The notes under the pieces are model-generated. The model had not been told where the DNA came from. It saw only the letters and a program-made list of their open reading frames with translations, and searched no databases. DNA of 64,000 nucleotides. Source: MGML01 sp034416335 (GTDB lineage Bacteria > Chloroflexota > Dehalococcoidia > Dehalococcoidales > UBA2162). The first letter of the stretch is position 1. Each line of letters begins with the position of its first letter. Below, in pieces: positions 10,101 through 18,764 of the stretch. Made by a program: the position numbers and the translations under genes. The stretch spans positions 225,596 through 289,595 of the forward strand of contig DAOULV010000010.1 of assembly GCA_034416335.1 (NCBI GenBank). Reading direction: 5' to 3'.

Positions 10101-11718
10101 AACTCTGGCCGATTGACGCTTCCCAGACGAATTCCTCATCAAGCTCGCCGATAAGCGAACCTGTCTCCTGGTGACGGAGGTGGAAGTAGCCGCGGTCCGG
10201 AATAACGCCGCCTGAAGTGTACAGGACAATCAGTGCTCCTTTACTGGCAACAACCGTGTTATCCAGCCGGTCGATGGAGACACGCTGCCTCAACTCGCGA
10301 ATCCTTGCAGCGGCGTATCGCCCCGCCAGCATGTTCAGAACGAGGTCGAACTGCTCCCTGGTCAAATACCGGTAGGGATAACCGGCGGCTATTTGTATGT
10401 ACAGTCTATCTATGTCCCATTTCTCGACGCCCACCATCGAGATGATAATCTGCGCCAGTACATCGAGAGGGCACAGGACCGGTCTTGTGATTTCCATGTC
10501 ATGTTCCAGGATAGCCGAGGCCAGCACCGCCGCTTCCAGGAGGTCCTGCGAGTGTGTAGGGAATATCTCGCCGCGGCTGATTTCTCCTACCTGGTGACCG
10601 GCCCGGCCGACGCGTTGAATCGCTGACGATACCGAAGGTGGGGACTGTACCAGGATTACCTCATCCAGAGCGCCGATATCGATACCCAGCTCCAGCGAAT
10701 TGGTCGCTACCACAGCTCGCAGTTCACCCTCTCTCAGCTTACGTTCCACCTCGGTGCGTATTTCCCGTGAAAGCGAACCGTGGTGCACGTAGGCTATGGG
10801 TGTTCCTTCACCTTCATTAAGCTTGAGCGCCAGTCTTTCACACAGCCTCCTGCTGTTGGCAAAGAACAGCGTCGATTGGTTTTTACCGATAATCTTTTTG
10901 AATTGTCTGGCCAGCGGCTCCCAGATAGAGTCCTGCTCCGCTTGTTCCTCCGCCTTTTCGGGAAACCGTACTTTTATGCTATATTCCTTCGTTGTGTCGG
11001 AATGTACAATCGAAACAGGCCGCGGTGTATAGACCGGAGAGTGGTCGTTACCTTCGACTCGGAATCCGCCGATAAATTCAGCCACGGTTTCCAGAGGGCG
11101 AATGGTTGCCGACAGGGCGATACGCTGAAACTCGCCGGACAACAAAGTGAGACGCTCCACCGCTGTAATCAGGTGCACCCCGCGCTTGTTTCCGAATACC
11201 CCGTGAACTTCATCGAGAATTACCGTCGAGAGTCCCGTCAGTATCGACCGGCCGCCGGCTGAACTGAGCATCAGGTTCAGACTCTCCGGTGTGGTAATGA
11301 GAATCTCCGGCGGATGGCGCTGCATCCGGTGCCGTTCCGACTGCGGAGTATCACCGCTACGGGTTAAAACGCTTATTCCCGGGAAAGTCGTCTCCGACAT
11401 TCGGAAGACTTCTCTCAGTTCATCGAGAGGCTCGAGCAGGTTTCTCTGAACGTCATTGTTCAGCGCTTTCAGGGGAGAAACATACAGTATGCTTGTGTGC
11501 CCTGTGGAAAACTGCCCGGTTACCAGCTGGTTAATCGACCAGAGGAAAGCCGCCAGAGTCTTGCCGCTTCCGGTTGGTGCCGTAATAAGGACGTGTTCTC
11601 CATCTGAAATTCTCTGCCAGCTTTCTTCCTGTACCCCGGTCGGTTGTCCGACGTTTTCCAGGAACCAACGGGCTATGTTCGGATGGAAACGAGATAGGAT
11701 ACTCACGTCTTTCTCCAT
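7198..11718 (-). CDS. lhr: Lhr-type large superfamily 2 DNA helicase
   Basis: A 1506-residue ATP-dependent helicase, close to the full length of E. coli Lhr rather than the roughly 850-residue Lhr-core. The N-terminal half holds the SF2 motor: Walker A APTGSGKT (residues 47-54), DEVH box (169-172), ALSATIRP motif III, and the second RecA domain with VATNSLELGID and QRVGRAGHQ. The rest matches the winged-helix, Lhr-core and long C-terminal regions. Lhr is a 3'-5' helicase linked to DNA repair, and in some bacteria the C-terminal extension accompanies a uracil-DNA glycosylase activity. It is a single-gene unit facing the Nif3-like gene, with nothing unusual except its size. Confidence 0.95.
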   Translation of the reverse strand: MEKDVSILSRFHPNIARWFLENVGQPTGVQEESWQRISDGEHVLITAPTGSGKTLAAFLWSINQLVTGQFSTGHTSILYVSPLKALNNDVQRNLLEPLDELREVFRMSETTFPGISVLTRSGDTPQSERHRMQRHPPEILITTPESLNLMLSSAGGRSILTGLSTVILDEVHGVFGNKRGVHLITAVERLTLLSGEFQRIALSATIRPLETVAEFIGGFRVEGNDHSPVYTPRPVSIVHSDTTKEYSIKVRFPEKAEEQAEQDSIWEPLARQFKKIIGKNQSTLFFANSRRLCERLALKLNEGEGTPIAYVHHGSLSREIRTEVERKLREGELRAVVATNSLELGIDIGALDEVILVQSPPSVSSAIQRVGRAGHQVGEISRGEIFPTHSQDLLEAAVLASAILEHDMEITRPVLCPLDVLAQIIISMVGVEKWDIDRLYIQIAAGYPYRYLTREQFDLVLNMLAGRYAAARIRELRQRVSIDRLDNTVVASKGALIVLYTSGGVIPDRGYFHLRHQETGSLIGELDEEFVWEASIGQSFALGTQNWKIERVTHNDVFVTPANPRIMAAPFWIGEENYRNFHFSERIGQFLETANNRLDDTDFLNTLQIKYHMDADAAEQLVDFLNQQKEMTGCDLPHRHHILVEYVNTGPGGVPGNQLVLHTTWGGRVNRPFAMALDAAWEEQYGQRLEVYTGNDCIVIQLPHDADADEVLSLVSSAAVEKLIRKRLEGSGFFGARFRECAGRSLLLTRNKIGQRMPLWMNRMRSQKLLDSIMQYEDFPILLEAWRTCLQDEFDMESMKQVLVELESGAIKWSETHTSFPSPMAQSLSWRQTNQYLYMTDEPIAESTSRLRSDLLNHVVFTPGIRPTIACELVEQFELKQQRLSPGYSPETPRELVDWIKERLLIPVPEWERLLQAMKNDHKTDIKKLQESLVERLTLINPLGASEPLIVALETLPRITHALYGEQAIAIEPLTGSHDVTFDREDISSIAAEDSDEIMADVLAEWLRYYGPVTYDFILDTLGIEKQRLSLVLEDLIDSQKVIMGSLITESTDEYVCDSENFEILLRLARASSVPVFEPLDVEWLPLFLASYQGVTNSENEMVFFVERLFRSIEQLICLPVPSSLWESEILPARLHQYSTSWLDSAMGESNLRWVGSGKQRIAFCFEPDLDLMQEDNTSEAATEESTDDDELANVFPGKLGKYDFSTLLTQSGYRPGELSDRLWGAVWQGRVTNDTFTSLRRGILNRFKAPEVDAAKTGRRFRGRRTAGGRRGFTRWKSSLPYVGNWFLLPVPEPDEDLLETEERMKDRARLLLDRYGILFRELLERELPAFQWRNVFRALRLMELSGEVLAGYFFHGIPGPQFISHQAFHRLQRKLPEDVVYWINAADPASLCGIKLESIKGSLPKRVTGTHLVYRGNRLVSVSRRNGRDLTFNVAPDDPHLPEYLSPLRHMLTRQFQPLHRITIETINDEKAIRSPYVDVLRTVFDVHRDYKGVTLYRKSGRVQ

Positions 11719-12181
11719 AACCAGAGTACGTCACGGGAGCAATCTCCCGCCAACAGATATCGCATCGTGCTTCTATTCTACTATTGCCATCGGGAAATAT
11801 AAACCATCCCGCTGAAATGAGGTAGCCAGGATTAAAGACGAAAATAAAATCTGCTGAAAGCTTTTTCAGGAACGAAATGATCCAGAGCAAAAACAATCTA
11901 TGGATCATATCGCTTACTGAATATTATGTAAATAAAGAACATATAGAAGGACTGGCGAAATTGAGGGGACAAAACAAAGAACCTTAAAATTGAAATTTCG
12001 CGTAAGGTTTTAATATCAGTCAGTATCGATTGAACAAATCAAGTAATTGTTACTTAATCATATACTTTTTACACATCAGGACTTTCTTGACTTACTTCAT
12101 CATCGGGAATAGACTGTAGCCGTCTTGAGATTAATGTAGCAGACGGTTCGCAGATACCCTTGGAGAATCGACGGAGAAAAA
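11719..12181. other. 463-bp gene-free region with a solo IS-end-like sequence
   Basis: This gap between two divergent genes is AT-rich and holds no convincing gene. At 11962-11982 the sequence TGAGGGGACAAAACAAAGAAC matches 18 of the first 20 bases of the reverse complement of the IS remnant's end near 52247-52266 (TGAGGGGACAGTACAAAGAA), so it may be a solo insertion-sequence terminus. Promoters for lhr and for the gene at 12182 should lie here, but no clear pair of boxes was found. Confidence 0.5.
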
Positions 12182-13324
12182 ATGAGTGTACAAAAAGACG
12201 CATATCAGAAAATAGCAGAGAGATATGGTATGGCCGACTCAGAGCTGTTTCTCGGGGTACTGAAAGGGATGATAACGCACGAAGAAAGCGAAATACTTTG
12301 CGAGATAAATAAACCAATGCCGTTATCGGAGCTGGCTGAAAAGACCGGAGGCAGTGAAACCAGACTTAAATCCCAACTTAATGAGATGATGAAAAAAGGA
12401 TTGATCAGCCATGTGAAAGACGGATATTCAATGCCCACTCATGCCATGCTGCTGTGTCACCGGACCCAGAACAAGAGTGACGAAGTAGACAGGCTATGGA
12501 CCGAATTCTTCTTCAAGGAATGGCGGTTTACCATAGCGGACCATTCGCATAAAAGAAGGCTGACGGGGATGTGGTCGACTCACCGCATCGTGCCGGCTTT
12601 ACAGGCTCTGGCTGCCAGTCCTCACATTCCGAAAGAGCAGATCCTGTGGTACGAGAACTACGAAGAGATGTTCAAAAGGTCGAAGATGATTTTGTTCCTG
12701 CCCTGTTCCTGTCGCACCCAGCACCGCCAGTGCGATAACAAGATGGAGGTGTGTGTGCACGTAATCCTTGATGATGACGACGGTTCGGGTGAAAAAGAAT
12801 TTGCCGGTATCCTGGAGCGATGGCCGGACCTGAAACCTCTGACATACCAGGAAGCCATGGATGAAATGTATGCCCTGGAAGATGCCGGACTGGGTCACCT
12901 GTCATTGAACTTTCCCCGGCTCGAAGAGGCATGCAACTGGTGCGAATGCTGCTGCCGGGTGGTCAATCCACTCATACATGCCGGACTTGATTACGACCTG
13001 ATGGATCCCACCAGGAGCCGGTACCAAGCGAGTGTCGACCAGGAAGCATGCAGCGGCTGCCAGACATGCATGGAGAGGTGTATATTCGGGGCTGTAGAGA
13101 TGGTGAAAGTACCGGTCGCAAAGAAGATGAAAGCCAGCATATCGGAAAAGTTATGTATGGGATGCGGTCTTTGTGTCTACACCTGCCCGGAGAAGGCGAT
13201 CAGGTTCGACATCGTCAGGCCGCCTGAACACATTCCGAATATTACCCGGGAGCAGGTGTTTTCCTGGGGCCCTGCTCCTTCACCAGAAGATATAAAAAAG
13301 GCGTACGAACCCCGGACGAGCTAG
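12182..13324 (+). CDS. Winged-helix / 4Fe-4S ferredoxin-domain protein
   Basis: A 380-residue cytoplasmic protein. Residues about 1-85 look like a MarR/ArsR-type winged helix (PLSELAEKTGGSETRLKSQL, then a beta wing). The middle has two unusual cysteine groups, LPCSCRTQHRQCDNKMEVC and CNWCECCCRVVNP. The C-terminal part has two classical 4Fe-4S motifs, CSGCQTCMERC and CMGCGLCVYTC. This combination occurs in anaerobes as uncharacterised Fe-S proteins that follow or sense electron-transfer reactions. The start has a GGAG ribosome binding site. It converges on the iron alcohol dehydrogenase with only 6 bases between stops. Whether it binds DNA is unknown. Confidence 0.85.
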   Translation: MSVQKDAYQKIAERYGMADSELFLGVLKGMITHEESEILCEINKPMPLSELAEKTGGSETRLKSQLNEMMKKGLISHVKDGYSMPTHAMLLCHRTQNKSDEVDRLWTEFFFKEWRFTIADHSHKRRLTGMWSTHRIVPALQALAASPHIPKEQILWYENYEEMFKRSKMILFLPCSCRTQHRQCDNKMEVCVHVILDDDDGSGEKEFAGILERWPDLKPLTYQEAMDEMYALEDAGLGHLSLNFPRLEEACNWCECCCRVVNPLIHAGLDYDLMDPTRSRYQASVDQEACSGCQTCMERCIFGAVEMVKVPVAKKMKASISEKLCMGCGLCVYTCPEKAIRFDIVRPPEHIPNITREQVFSWGPAPSPEDIKKAYEPRTS

Positions 13325-13330
13325 AGTAGT

Positions 13331-14464
13331 CTACCAGGCGTCGCGATAAATTTTAGCTATAGTTTCAGCATCCATAACGGTCGGATGCGGGCTATAATCC
13401 CAGACCTTCAGCGCGATATCTGCTATCTCATCGGCCTTTTCAAGTTCGCATCCCAGGTCTCTGAGCCGGAGTTTCATTCCTAATTTTTCCAGCCATTCTT
13501 CGAAAGCCGTTATTCCGTCGGACTTTCCAAATACATTCCTGCCAAGCAGTTCGAACCTTTCCTTTCTGGCAGGATAAAACTGCTTCATCCATGACGGCAG
13601 CAGGGCGGCAAGTCCGGCGCCATGGTTGATATCATAGTATCCGCTGATAGCGTGCTCGATTCCATGGCAGGTCATACTGCCGACCGACCCGCCCAGCCTT
13701 GATAAATCCGAACTGGCGATAGTACTTGCCCAGGAAATCTGCGACCGGGCGTCGATATCATCGGGATGAGAGAGTACTTTGGGAAGGACCTGCACAACGA
13801 CTCTCATCACGGCTTCCCTGATGGCATCGTTCATTGGTAATGGCTTTTCAGGCATCAGGTAACACTCCATTATATGAGAGAGTGCGTCGACTCCACCCCC
13901 GGCGGTCAATTTTTCAGGCAGGGTGACGGTCAGGGCAGGATCGATTATAGCCGTCTTTGCCCACAGTTTATCGTTGAACATGAACCGTTTCTCATGGCTT
14001 TCCCAGTGGGTAAATACGCATATTGGGTTAAGTTCGGAGCCGGTTCCGGCAAGGGTGGGTACCTGAATCAGATTGGGGACGGATTTCCCGGACCGGGCTT
14101 TACCCATCATATAATCCCATACCGGAGCTTCACCGGAGCTTGCCAGGGCTACACCTTTTGCCGCATCCATGGCGCTGCCGCCGCCCATCCCGATAACAAG
14201 GTCGATTTTCGATTCACGGGCGATGCGGGCTGCCCTGTCAACAGTAGTAGTGCGCGGATTTGGCTCCAGCTCTTCAAAGACCCTGGTTTCAACACTCTGG
14301 TTTTCCAGGTCTTTCAGGACTATATCCAGGAATCCCAACTTTCGGATATCGGGATACGTAATTATCATCGCCCGACTTCCCAGGGTTTTTGCTTCACGTC
14401 CCAGTTGCTCAATACTTCCGGGGCCGAAAAGAACATTTATGGGTAAATAAAACTGCTGTATCAT
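13331..14464 (-). CDS. Iron-containing alcohol dehydrogenase
   Basis: A 377-residue group III alcohol dehydrogenase. The NAD(P)-binding region contains the family's GMGGGSAMDAAKG motif, and metal ligands are expected in VDALSHIMECYL and in CHGIEHAISGYYDINHGAG, where the conserved histidines are present. Enzymes of this type reduce or oxidise short alcohols and hydroxyacids, including 4-hydroxybutyrate and 1,3-propanediol. A 4-hydroxybutyrate dehydrogenase role would fit the dehydratase at 25823, but they are 11 kb apart and this is only a possibility. The gene appears to be transcribed alone. Confidence 0.93.
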   Translation of the reverse strand: MIQQFYLPINVLFGPGSIEQLGREAKTLGSRAMIITYPDIRKLGFLDIVLKDLENQSVETRVFEELEPNPRTTTVDRAARIARESKIDLVIGMGGGSAMDAAKGVALASSGEAPVWDYMMGKARSGKSVPNLIQVPTLAGTGSELNPICVFTHWESHEKRFMFNDKLWAKTAIIDPALTVTLPEKLTAGGGVDALSHIMECYLMPEKPLPMNDAIREAVMRVVVQVLPKVLSHPDDIDARSQISWASTIASSDLSRLGGSVGSMTCHGIEHAISGYYDINHGAGLAALLPSWMKQFYPARKERFELLGRNVFGKSDGITAFEEWLEKLGMKLRLRDLGCELEKADEIADIALKVWDYSPHPTVMDAETIAKIYRDAW

Positions 14465-14509
14465 TACGATGAATCCTCCTTGTAACGGTATTAACCTTCC
14501 TGTCGGACA

Positions 14510-14953
14510 TTATAAACAATCAAAACTGATTCTTTCTATATCCGATTCTTTCATGTTATCTGCCATCGTCCAGAAAAACGCCTCTCCCTTATATACACGA
14601 AACAGGGCGAACAGGGGATCATCGGGTTTCTCTATTCCCAGCACTTTGAAGAACGGGCGCTCTTCGATTAATTTCGTTTTAAGACCCAGATCTTCAACGA
14701 ACTCAATCTCTCCACTGACTCTCATTACCTTACCAAGCCCTTCGCTTTCAGTATCATAGAAGCACAATTCGACGTTTTTATTGGCCTGGAGCTGCCTGTA
14801 AAAACTTTTCACCGGTTCTGTCTGGAAATAGAAACCGCGTTCGTCGGCGAACTGCAGAGCCAGAGGTCTCACTCTTGGCAGGTGTCCGTCTATCGTAGCA
14901 ATAAATGTTATCCCGCACTTGTTGGCAAATTGTACACAATCTTTAAATTCCAT
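14510..14953 (-). CDS. Pyridoxamine 5'-phosphate oxidase-like FMN-binding protein
   Basis: A 147-residue split-barrel flavin protein. The segments FIATIDGHLPRVRPLALQFA and GFYFQTEPVKSFYRQLQANK match the FMN-binding split-barrel fold of the PPOX family, and LCFYDTESEGLGKVMRVSGE fits the following strands. Proteins like this in anaerobes are usually general flavin or F420-type reductases of unknown substrate. It lies 45 bases upstream of the alcohol dehydrogenase on the same strand and may share its transcript. It is not long enough to be a true PdxH. Confidence 0.85.
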   Translation of the reverse strand: MEFKDCVQFANKCGITFIATIDGHLPRVRPLALQFADERGFYFQTEPVKSFYRQLQANKNVELCFYDTESEGLGKVMRVSGEIEFVEDLGLKTKLIEERPFFKVLGIEKPDDPLFALFRVYKGEAFFWTMADNMKESDIERISFDCL

Positions 14954-15149
14954 CAGATTTACACTCCTAATTAAATATCCTTTATCCCTGAATATATTTT
15001 ATTATGCTCAGATAATAAGTTGTAATCCAAGTACCTGAAGCGAACTGCCGGATATAAACCTGCCGGATGAATGAAATTTCAGACCTTGAACTGCCTTGCG
15101 GTAAGTAAGATAATAAACTAACGATATCAACTGTAAGGAGATACTTTGT

Positions 15150-15620
15150 ATGTCAGAAAAAGTACGAATGGGAAATTTGAGGCACGAATCTAACCTGATT
15201 GAATTCAAACCGTGGAAATCCATACACAAGAGCATCACTATGCCGATGATCACCTCGATGGGGGAGAGGGATGTACCGGGCTCTCAACTGATGCTGGGAT
15301 TCGCCTATATCGACAAACCGGAAGATGAGATTGGCATGGCCCCCCACATTCACCCGGACCGCGACCAGTGGATATTCCTCTTCGGCGCGCAAAATTTTGT
15401 AGAGTTCGATGCCGATGTGGAATTCTACCTGGACGATGAATGGCGTAAGATTGATTATCCCTTCTATGCCTATATCCCGGCCGGGATGAGCCACGAGCCG
15501 TTAAAGATCCTCCGGGTAGGTAAGCCGCTCATTTTCATCGATGCCAGGTTCGGCCCTGCCGAGTGGCCGCTTAAATTCGTCGGAGATGTACCCGAAAAAT
15601 ATAAAAACATGGAGCATTAG
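15150..15620 (+). CDS. Small single-domain cupin protein (paralogue 3)
   Basis: A 156-residue cupin-like protein related to those at 162 and 4069. Motif one is PHIHPDRDQWIFLF, motif two YAYIPAGMSHEPLKI. In place of the HDFD found in the other two copies it has HPDRD, so it is a more distant paralogue. It has its own AAGGAGA ribosome binding site and no cotranscribed neighbour. It sits at the last normal-composition position before the AT-rich island. Function unknown. Confidence 0.8.
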   Translation: MSEKVRMGNLRHESNLIEFKPWKSIHKSITMPMITSMGERDVPGSQLMLGFAYIDKPEDEIGMAPHIHPDRDQWIFLFGAQNFVEFDADVEFYLDDEWRKIDYPFYAYIPAGMSHEPLKILRVGKPLIFIDARFGPAEWPLKFVGDVPEKYKNMEH

Positions 15621-15689
15621 CATATCCCCGGGTACGTTTCACAGATATCCGAAGATAACCGCATGGGTGTCGTTCTACATGCAGATTGG

Positions 15690-16152
15690 AGTAAGACGTC
15701 CAGGTGCTACTGAAGTTTTGCCGAGGATAGCCACGTATTTTTTGCTGTCATTACTTTAATAGGATTGGCAGTAAGTGTTTTTTCTAAAGAAATATTGTTA
15801 GTAATGACGGCTTCTGATTTTCATTCTGCGTATCAGTATGTACCTGGATTTATCCTGGCTGAATTGTTTATGGGAGCACGATCTATTTTCGGCAACGGAA
15901 TAGTTATAATGAAGCGAACGTAATTTCCTCCAGTTATAACTGCTGCTACATTAACGGCAAGTATATTGTCGAATCTATCTTTCGGTGTTTTGGGGGCTTT
16001 ATAGTGATTACCAACCTTGTTGGTGCATGCTCTTTATCAGTCAGAGGTTGCATCATCTTAACTACCAATGGAAAAAGCTAGGAATTTTAATCACGACGGC
16101 GGGGATTTGCATAGCGACAACGATTTTTATCGATTTTAATAATATATTTTAA
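15690..16152 (+). pseudogene. Decayed polysaccharide flippase (Wzx-like), C-terminal remnants
   Basis: Translating this gene-free stretch in shifting frames gives pieces of a polytopic membrane protein. One frame reads VITLIGLAVSVFSKEILL and runs on for about 55 codons to a stop at 15921, the pattern of a late helix pair in O-antigen flippases (S-K-E-I-L-L, then a Y..VP segment). A second piece, ATLTASILSNLSFGVLGAL, ends in TAG, and a third, NYQWKKLGILITTAGICIA, runs to a stop near 16152. The pieces are in the right order with frameshifts between them, so the gene is dead. It marks the left side of the surface-glycan island. Confidence 0.65.
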
Positions 16153-16153
16153 A

Positions 16154-16182
16154 TTGAAGTGTGATACCGAAAAAGGTATTAT
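16154..16182 (+). promoter_or_regulatory. Putative promoter of the island operon
   Basis: TTGAAG (16154-16159), a 17-base spacer and TATTAT (16177-16182) form a plausible sigma-70 promoter about 100 bases upstream of the acyltransferase start at 16285. It begins directly after the flippase remnant. Confidence 0.45.
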
Positions 16183-16284
16183 AGTCCTAAAAATTTGTGA
16201 GCGTATAATAGCTTAGGGTTCAATATTAAGGAACTTGTGTGATTCAGTTAGCCCAGGAGTAAATGTAATTACACGGGGATAAAT

Positions 16285-17097
16285 ATGAAAAACAATTATG
16301 ACTATAACTACGAAGATATAAAAAAAGCCTATACAAATTTAGGAGTTAGTTCTGGCAAACTTGTTTTTATCGAAGCTGATTTGTCCTGTCTTGGCCGATA
16401 TGAGAAAATGGACATCCAAAGTCTTCCTGAGGTTCATTTAAATGCTCTTATGGAATTAGTAGAAGATGAAGGAACTATTGTCGTACCTACTGCTTCAATG
16501 GCTTTATGCAATACAGATATCCCTTTTGACATTAATAACACACCCAGTGAGCGAGGGATATTTTCTGAATATCTTCGTACTCGAGTTGGAGCCGTAAGGA
16601 GTTTACATCCATTTACATCATGTACCGCGATTGGGAAAAACGCCTCTGAAATTTGCTCGGACGTATCTCCCCAGTCATACGGACCGGAGACACCTTATCC
16701 ACGAATGCTTGAGAGGGATGGCCTTTTTATTAGCATTGGTCTTCATCCCCGTTTAACCTGTTCGGTTCTCCACGAGGCAGAAATGGAAATGGGAGTCCCA
16801 TACAGATATATTAAAGAGTTCAGCCAGCCAGTATTGGAAGGAACCGAAATCAACATAAGACGCTTCTACATGCATGTCTGGTACCGCGAATGTGAAATCA
16901 AAAAGAACAATAAAGAAAAACTCTGGGGTGATTTCGAGTCTGGCTATACCGTTAAAAAAACCCAGCTCGGCCGAGGTTTTTTGTATTCATATTCAATGAG
17001 AGATTTCTATCAATGTACAGTAAATCTATTTAAAAAGAATATGTATCTTTTACTGGAAAATGAACCTATAAAGAAACCGTACGCAGGTAATATGTAA
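16285..17097 (+). CDS. AAC(3)-fold acyltransferase (aminoglycoside N3-acetyltransferase family)
   Basis: A 270-residue member of the AAC(3) family. Recognisable blocks are DEGTIVVPTASMALCN, the RSLHPFTSCTAIGKNA motif with the conserved His-Pro, and the LFISIGLHPRLTCSVLHEAE segment. Members acetylate amines on aminoglycosides, but many chromosomal homologues sit in polysaccharide or natural-product clusters and act on sugar amines. Here the gene is followed by acyl carrier protein and acyl-adenylating ligase genes, so an acyl donor made in this operon is likely, and resistance is an unlikely role. AT-rich codon use fits the island. A leader of about 100 bases separates it from a candidate promoter. 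Confidence 0.85.
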   Translation: MKNNYDYNYEDIKKAYTNLGVSSGKLVFIEADLSCLGRYEKMDIQSLPEVHLNALMELVEDEGTIVVPTASMALCNTDIPFDINNTPSERGIFSEYLRTRVGAVRSLHPFTSCTAIGKNASEICSDVSPQSYGPETPYPRMLERDGLFISIGLHPRLTCSVLHEAEMEMGVPYRYIKEFSQPVLEGTEINIRRFYMHVWYRECEIKKNNKEKLWGDFESGYTVKKTQLGRGFLYSYSMRDFYQCTVNLFKKNMYLLLENEPIKKPYAGNM

Positions 17098-17127
17098 CTT
17101 AGATTATCGGAGGGACAATTCGTTATT

Positions 17128-17388
17128 ATGAACTTGGACGAGATAAAAAACACAATAGTTGTTGAAGCTGAGCGATTAGCGGGAAGACCAATCGAAGACT
17201 ACGATCAGGAGATACTGCTAAAAAGTGATTATATCGATTCGCTGAATATGATTAACCTTGTGATATACCTTGAGCAAAAATACGAAATAGAAATTGACGC
17301 TTTTTTTGTTGATAGAGAATCTGTTGGTTCTGTAAACACACTGGCAGAATCGATTTATTCTAAGCTGGAAGACAAAGAAAGGCAGTAG
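17128..17388 (+). CDS. Acyl carrier protein
   Basis: An 86-residue stand-alone carrier protein. Ser38 in DYIDSLNMINL is the expected 4'-phosphopantetheine attachment site, and the helix that follows (LVIYLEQKYEIEID) is acidic as in other carrier proteins. A GGAGGG ribosome binding site lies upstream, and the stop is 3 bases before the ligase start, so the two are cotranslated. It is probably the carrier for the acyl group activated by the next gene, distinct from the fatty-acid ACP. Confidence 0.88.
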   Translation: MNLDEIKNTIVVEAERLAGRPIEDYDQEILLKSDYIDSLNMINLVIYLEQKYEIEIDAFFVDRESVGSVNTLAESIYSKLEDKERQ

Positions 17389-17391
17389 ACA

Positions 17392-18741
17392 ATGCGGATC
17401 CTTGATATACTTGAAGATCAATCAGATAAAAAACTCCTCACGTATAACAATATAGTATTAACAAAAGCTGACTTCTGCCGTAGAGTAAAATATTTTTTTG
17501 AAAATATGGCAGTATTGGACGATCTAAAAACAAACGGGTTTATCGTCGTAAATGATGAAAATCCACTGAATTTCTACGCGTTAGTATTTGCCCTCTGGCA
17601 AAATGGTAATAGGGTTATTTTCCCTAACAGGGATTACCTGGAAGGGGAGAAATCTAACTTTTTTGAAATAGCTGTTTCTCTCAAAGGTGACGAGATTCAT
17701 TTGGAGAAAAACGACCTGTATAATCTCCCGGATTTCCCCAGCGAAGGGGACTCAATATGTTTTTCCTCCGGTAGTACAGGTATACCCAAAGGAGTACTCC
17801 ATAAACGTGACAACTATATTTCTAATGCTGTTTCCGTGACTAAAAAGCTAAATCATAGAGGATTTACATCTGTTACAGCTCTAAAACCGTATCTGGTTAG
17901 TGCGTTCTGTCATTTTCTAGTTCACTTTTTAACAGATTCACATTTGATATTCGTTGATTACCCGGATATTGGCAAAATCAATGAGTTCTATCAGAGGAAC
18001 TCGAGTATAGCAATTGTTGGTTCTCCCCTGCAGTTGATGTCATTCGCTCATCATATTAATGAGACATACACTCCATTATTCTTCTTTTCTTCAGGAGATT
18101 TTATGTATTCGAGTAACATGGAAAAAATACTGCAGAAATTTCCTTCCACAATTTTTTACAATGTTTATGGTCTTTCGGAAGTCGCCGGTAGATTTTTCAT
18201 GAATATAGTTGATAATGATACCGATATCGATACATACAGCTCTATTGGTCAAAATATTGACGGTACTGAATATAAAATTATCGATGGACAGATGTTCGTA
18301 AGTTCTCCATTCCTGTTTTTTGGATATTTTATCGGAGATGAATTTATACCCGCAGCAACAGAACACCCGACGGGAGACTTAGTTCAAGAAAACGAGGGGA
18401 TTATTTCTATCACTGGTAGAATAGATGACGAGATAAAAATAGGAGGGAACAAGATATCCTTGCGATTCATTGAACAGAAAGTTTCATCTGTTTTCCAAAG
18501 TGATATTTGTATCTTGTTTGATATTTTACATCCGAGGTTTGGAACAATATTTGCATTAGCCTTAAAAACTGAAAATACATATACCAGGACAGAAATACTT
18601 GATAAGCTGGTACCTGTTCTAAGACCGTTTGAGATACCGCATCTGTTTTATTATGTTGAGGAAATACCTTATACACAAACAATGAAAATAGACCGTAACA
18701 TGCTGAAGAACAATATCGAAACATTACAACCTATAGTTTAA
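17392..18741 (+). CDS. AMP-forming acyl/amino-acid adenylating ligase
   Basis: A 449-residue ANL-superfamily enzyme. The P-loop-like motif CFSSGSTGIPKGVLH is intact, YNVYGLSEVAGRF is the A5-type segment, GRIDDEIKIGGNKI the hinge, and TQTMKIDR gives the catalytic C-terminal lysine. It is shorter than typical acetyl- or acyl-CoA synthetases and resembles free-standing adenylation domains that load carrier proteins. With the ACP directly upstream it would activate a carboxylic acid and load it onto Ser38 of that protein. The substrate cannot be read from the sequence. Confidence 0.88.
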   Translation: MRILDILEDQSDKKLLTYNNIVLTKADFCRRVKYFFENMAVLDDLKTNGFIVVNDENPLNFYALVFALWQNGNRVIFPNRDYLEGEKSNFFEIAVSLKGDEIHLEKNDLYNLPDFPSEGDSICFSSGSTGIPKGVLHKRDNYISNAVSVTKKLNHRGFTSVTALKPYLVSAFCHFLVHFLTDSHLIFVDYPDIGKINEFYQRNSSIAIVGSPLQLMSFAHHINETYTPLFFFSSGDFMYSSNMEKILQKFPSTIFYNVYGLSEVAGRFFMNIVDNDTDIDTYSSIGQNIDGTEYKIIDGQMFVSSPFLFFGYFIGDEFIPAATEHPTGDLVQENEGIISITGRIDDEIKIGGNKISLRFIEQKVSSVFQSDICILFDILHPRFGTIFALALKTENTYTRTEILDKLVPVLRPFEIPHLFYYVEEIPYTQTMKIDRNMLKNNIETLQPIV

Positions 18742-18764
18742 TTAGCGAGGGGATTATTATTAAC

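Noticed and set aside
16285..17097. Aminoglycoside resistance determinant
   Set aside because: The fold matches the AAC(3) family, but the gene sits in a carrier-protein and glycan operon, so a biosynthetic acyltransferase is more likely than resistance.
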